Shown piece by piece: positions 63,047 through 64,000 of a stretch of DNA of 64,000 nt. Origin of the DNA: Roseiarcus sp963842835 (GTDB lineage Bacteria; Pseudomonadota; Alphaproteobacteria; Rhizobiales; Beijerinckiaceae). The notes beneath the pieces are model-generated. The model searched no databases, had not been told where the DNA came from, and saw nothing but the letters and a program-made list of their open reading frames with translations. The DNA lies in the NCBI GenBank assembly GCA_963842835.1, contig CAWJIB010000013.1, forward strand, positions 186,001 to 250,000. The letters are read 5' to 3'. The position numbers and the translations under genes were made by a program. Numbering within the stretch: the first letter of the stretch is position 1; each line of letters opens with the position of its first letter.

Positions 63047-64000
63047 ATGGCTGACCAAGCGATCGAGACTGCGTGTCCGCTGCAGCCTGCCTTGGCGTTG
63101 GCCATTGACTGCGCGGCGGCGGCGAAACGGATCGATGATTTCATACAGACGACCTTGCGCAAGCTCAACCGCCGCGGCTGTGTCCTGGGAGTCAGCGGGG
63201 GCGTCGACTCCGCGGTGTGCGCCCATCTGGCCGTCCGGGCCATCGGACCGGAGAGAGTGATCGCGCTTCTCATGCCGGAACGGGAGTCGACGAAGGAGGC
63301 CGGGGCGCGCGCTCGCCGCCTTTGCGAGAGCCTAGGGATCCGGCACGTCGAGGAGGATATTTCTTCCTCGCTTGAATCGATTGGCTGTTACCATCAGCGT
63401 GATGAGGCGATCCGCAGGCTTTTTCCCGATTACGGGGCGGGTTGGCGGCAAAAGATCGTCATCGTTGGCGGCAAGTCATGGACGCCGCATTTTAATCTGA
63501 TCGTCCAAAGTCCGAGCGGCGAACTGTTTGAGCGGCGTATGGCGGTTGACGCATATTTACAGATCGTCGCGGCGACAAACTTCAAGCAGCGTATTCGCAA
63601 AAATCTGGAATATTATCATGCCGAACGCCTCAACTACGCCGTGCTCGGCACGCCCAACCGGCTGGAGTACGAGCTTGGCTTCTTTGTGCGCGGCGGAGAC
63701 GGGCTGGCGGACTTTAAACCCATAGCCCACCTGTATAAGACTCAAGTTTATGCCTTGGCCGAATATTTGGGCGTTCCGGAAGAAATTCGGCGCGAACCTC
63801 CCAGCACCGACACCTACAGCCTGACCCAGACCCAGGAGGAGTTCTATTTCGCTCTCTCCTGGGCGGATGCGGACCTCGTGCTCTACGCCATGTCCAACCG
63901 GTTGGATGCCGGCGCGATCGCCAAAGCCCTTGGCCGCGAGCCGGCGGAGATCGAGCGCGTCGTCATGGATTTCGAGGGCAAGCGCCGAGTGGCGGGCCGT
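63047..64000 (+). CDS. nadE: NH3-dependent NAD+ synthetase (NadE family), 3' end outside window
   Basis: The reading frame is open from the ATG at 63047 to the last base (318 codons, no stop), so the gene is cut by the window edge. The N-type ATP-pyrophosphatase loop is LGVSGGVDSAVCAHLAV (about residues 47-63). LNYAVLGTPNRLEYELGFFV then DGLADFKPIAHLYKTQVYAL, and VPEEIRREPPSTDTYS, are the NadE active-site and loop motifs that bind deamido-NAD and ammonia. It lacks the glutaminase domain, at least in this part. It sits in a carrier-protein operon behind asnB, so its natural substrate may differ from deamido-NAD. Housekeeping NAD synthesis is the alternative. Confidence 0.85.
   Translation, partial: MADQAIETACPLQPALALAIDCAAAAKRIDDFIQTTLRKLNRRGCVLGVSGGVDSAVCAHLAVRAIGPERVIALLMPERESTKEAGARARRLCESLGIRHVEEDISSSLESIGCYHQRDEAIRRLFPDYGAGWRQKIVIVGGKSWTPHFNLIVQSPSGELFERRMAVDAYLQIVAATNFKQRIRKNLEYYHAERLNYAVLGTPNRLEYELGFFVRGGDGLADFKPIAHLYKTQVYALAEYLGVPEEIRREPPSTDTYSLTQTQEEFYFALSWADADLVLYAMSNRLDAGAIAKALGREPAEIERVVMDFEGKRRVAGR

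Noticed and set aside
1..64000. tRNA, rRNA and riboswitch genes
   Set aside because: I looked for clover-leaf landmarks and conserved rRNA stretches on both strands by eye and found none that I could support. A tRNAscan-SE or Infernal run would settle it.

Overview
The window looks like part of a surface-polysaccharide and secretion region from a GC-rich alphaproteobacterium, probably Hyphomicrobiales. That placement is an inference from codon usage, the exopolysaccharide gene set and the dense, decayed transposase debris; no rRNA, tRNA or taxonomic marker gene is present.

Layout. 0-4 kb (minus): an overlapping operon for a WecG/TagA/CpsF glycosyltransferase, WecB epimerase and WecC dehydrogenase, i.e. 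ManNAcA synthesis and transfer, ending in a cut-off GT2 gene. 4.6-14.5 kb: HlyB/HlyD-type type I secretion genes (plus) and a Wzc-type tyrosine autokinase (minus), bracketed by IS5, IS1380, IS3 and ISL3 remnants. 14.7-23.1 kb: a decaying NRPS locus. It holds a frameshifted phosphopantetheinyl transferase and two NRPS genes (C-A-PCP and C-A-PCP-TE) that are broken three times, with the reading frame kept after each break. 23.4-31.7 kb: small membrane proteins, a polyprenyl-P sugar transferase, an acyltransferase-3, an unknown alpha-helical protein and a Sel1-repeat protein. 31.7-39 kb: debris, a TonB-C-like periplasmic protein, a TolC-type outer-membrane channel and an AT-rich methyltransferase between inverted IS256 halves. 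39.5-44.6 kb (plus): Wza exporter, hexapeptide acetyltransferase, sulfotransferase-like protein and Wzy-like polymerase. 44.6-55.9 kb: two beta-helix genes (a short Sec-type copy and a very large copy embedded in ten Ig-like repeats), a GNAT protein, two methyltransferases and one complete IS5 element. 56.8-58.8 kb: an IS4 remnant followed by a glycosidase-like secreted protein. 59.2-64 kb (plus): an operon of carrier protein, AMP-forming ligase, asparagine synthetase and NadE-like synthetase that runs off the window.

How the parts fit. WecB/C/G, the sugar transferase, Wzc, Wza, Wzy and the decorating acyl-, acetyl-, sulfo- and methyl-transferases together describe a Wzx/Wzy-type polysaccharide pathway, although no Wzx flippase is in the window. 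HlyB, HlyD and the TolC-like protein could form a type I exporter, and the 1.5-kb-residue repeat protein without a Sec signal is the obvious candidate cargo. The NRPS locus appears dead or dying.

The most unusual observations are: the same in-frame TAA in both beta-helix paralogues; several TAA stops in unrelated genes that share one short sequence context; two NRPS modules that both read as glycine-type; and the carrier protein/ligase/AsnB/NadE operon.
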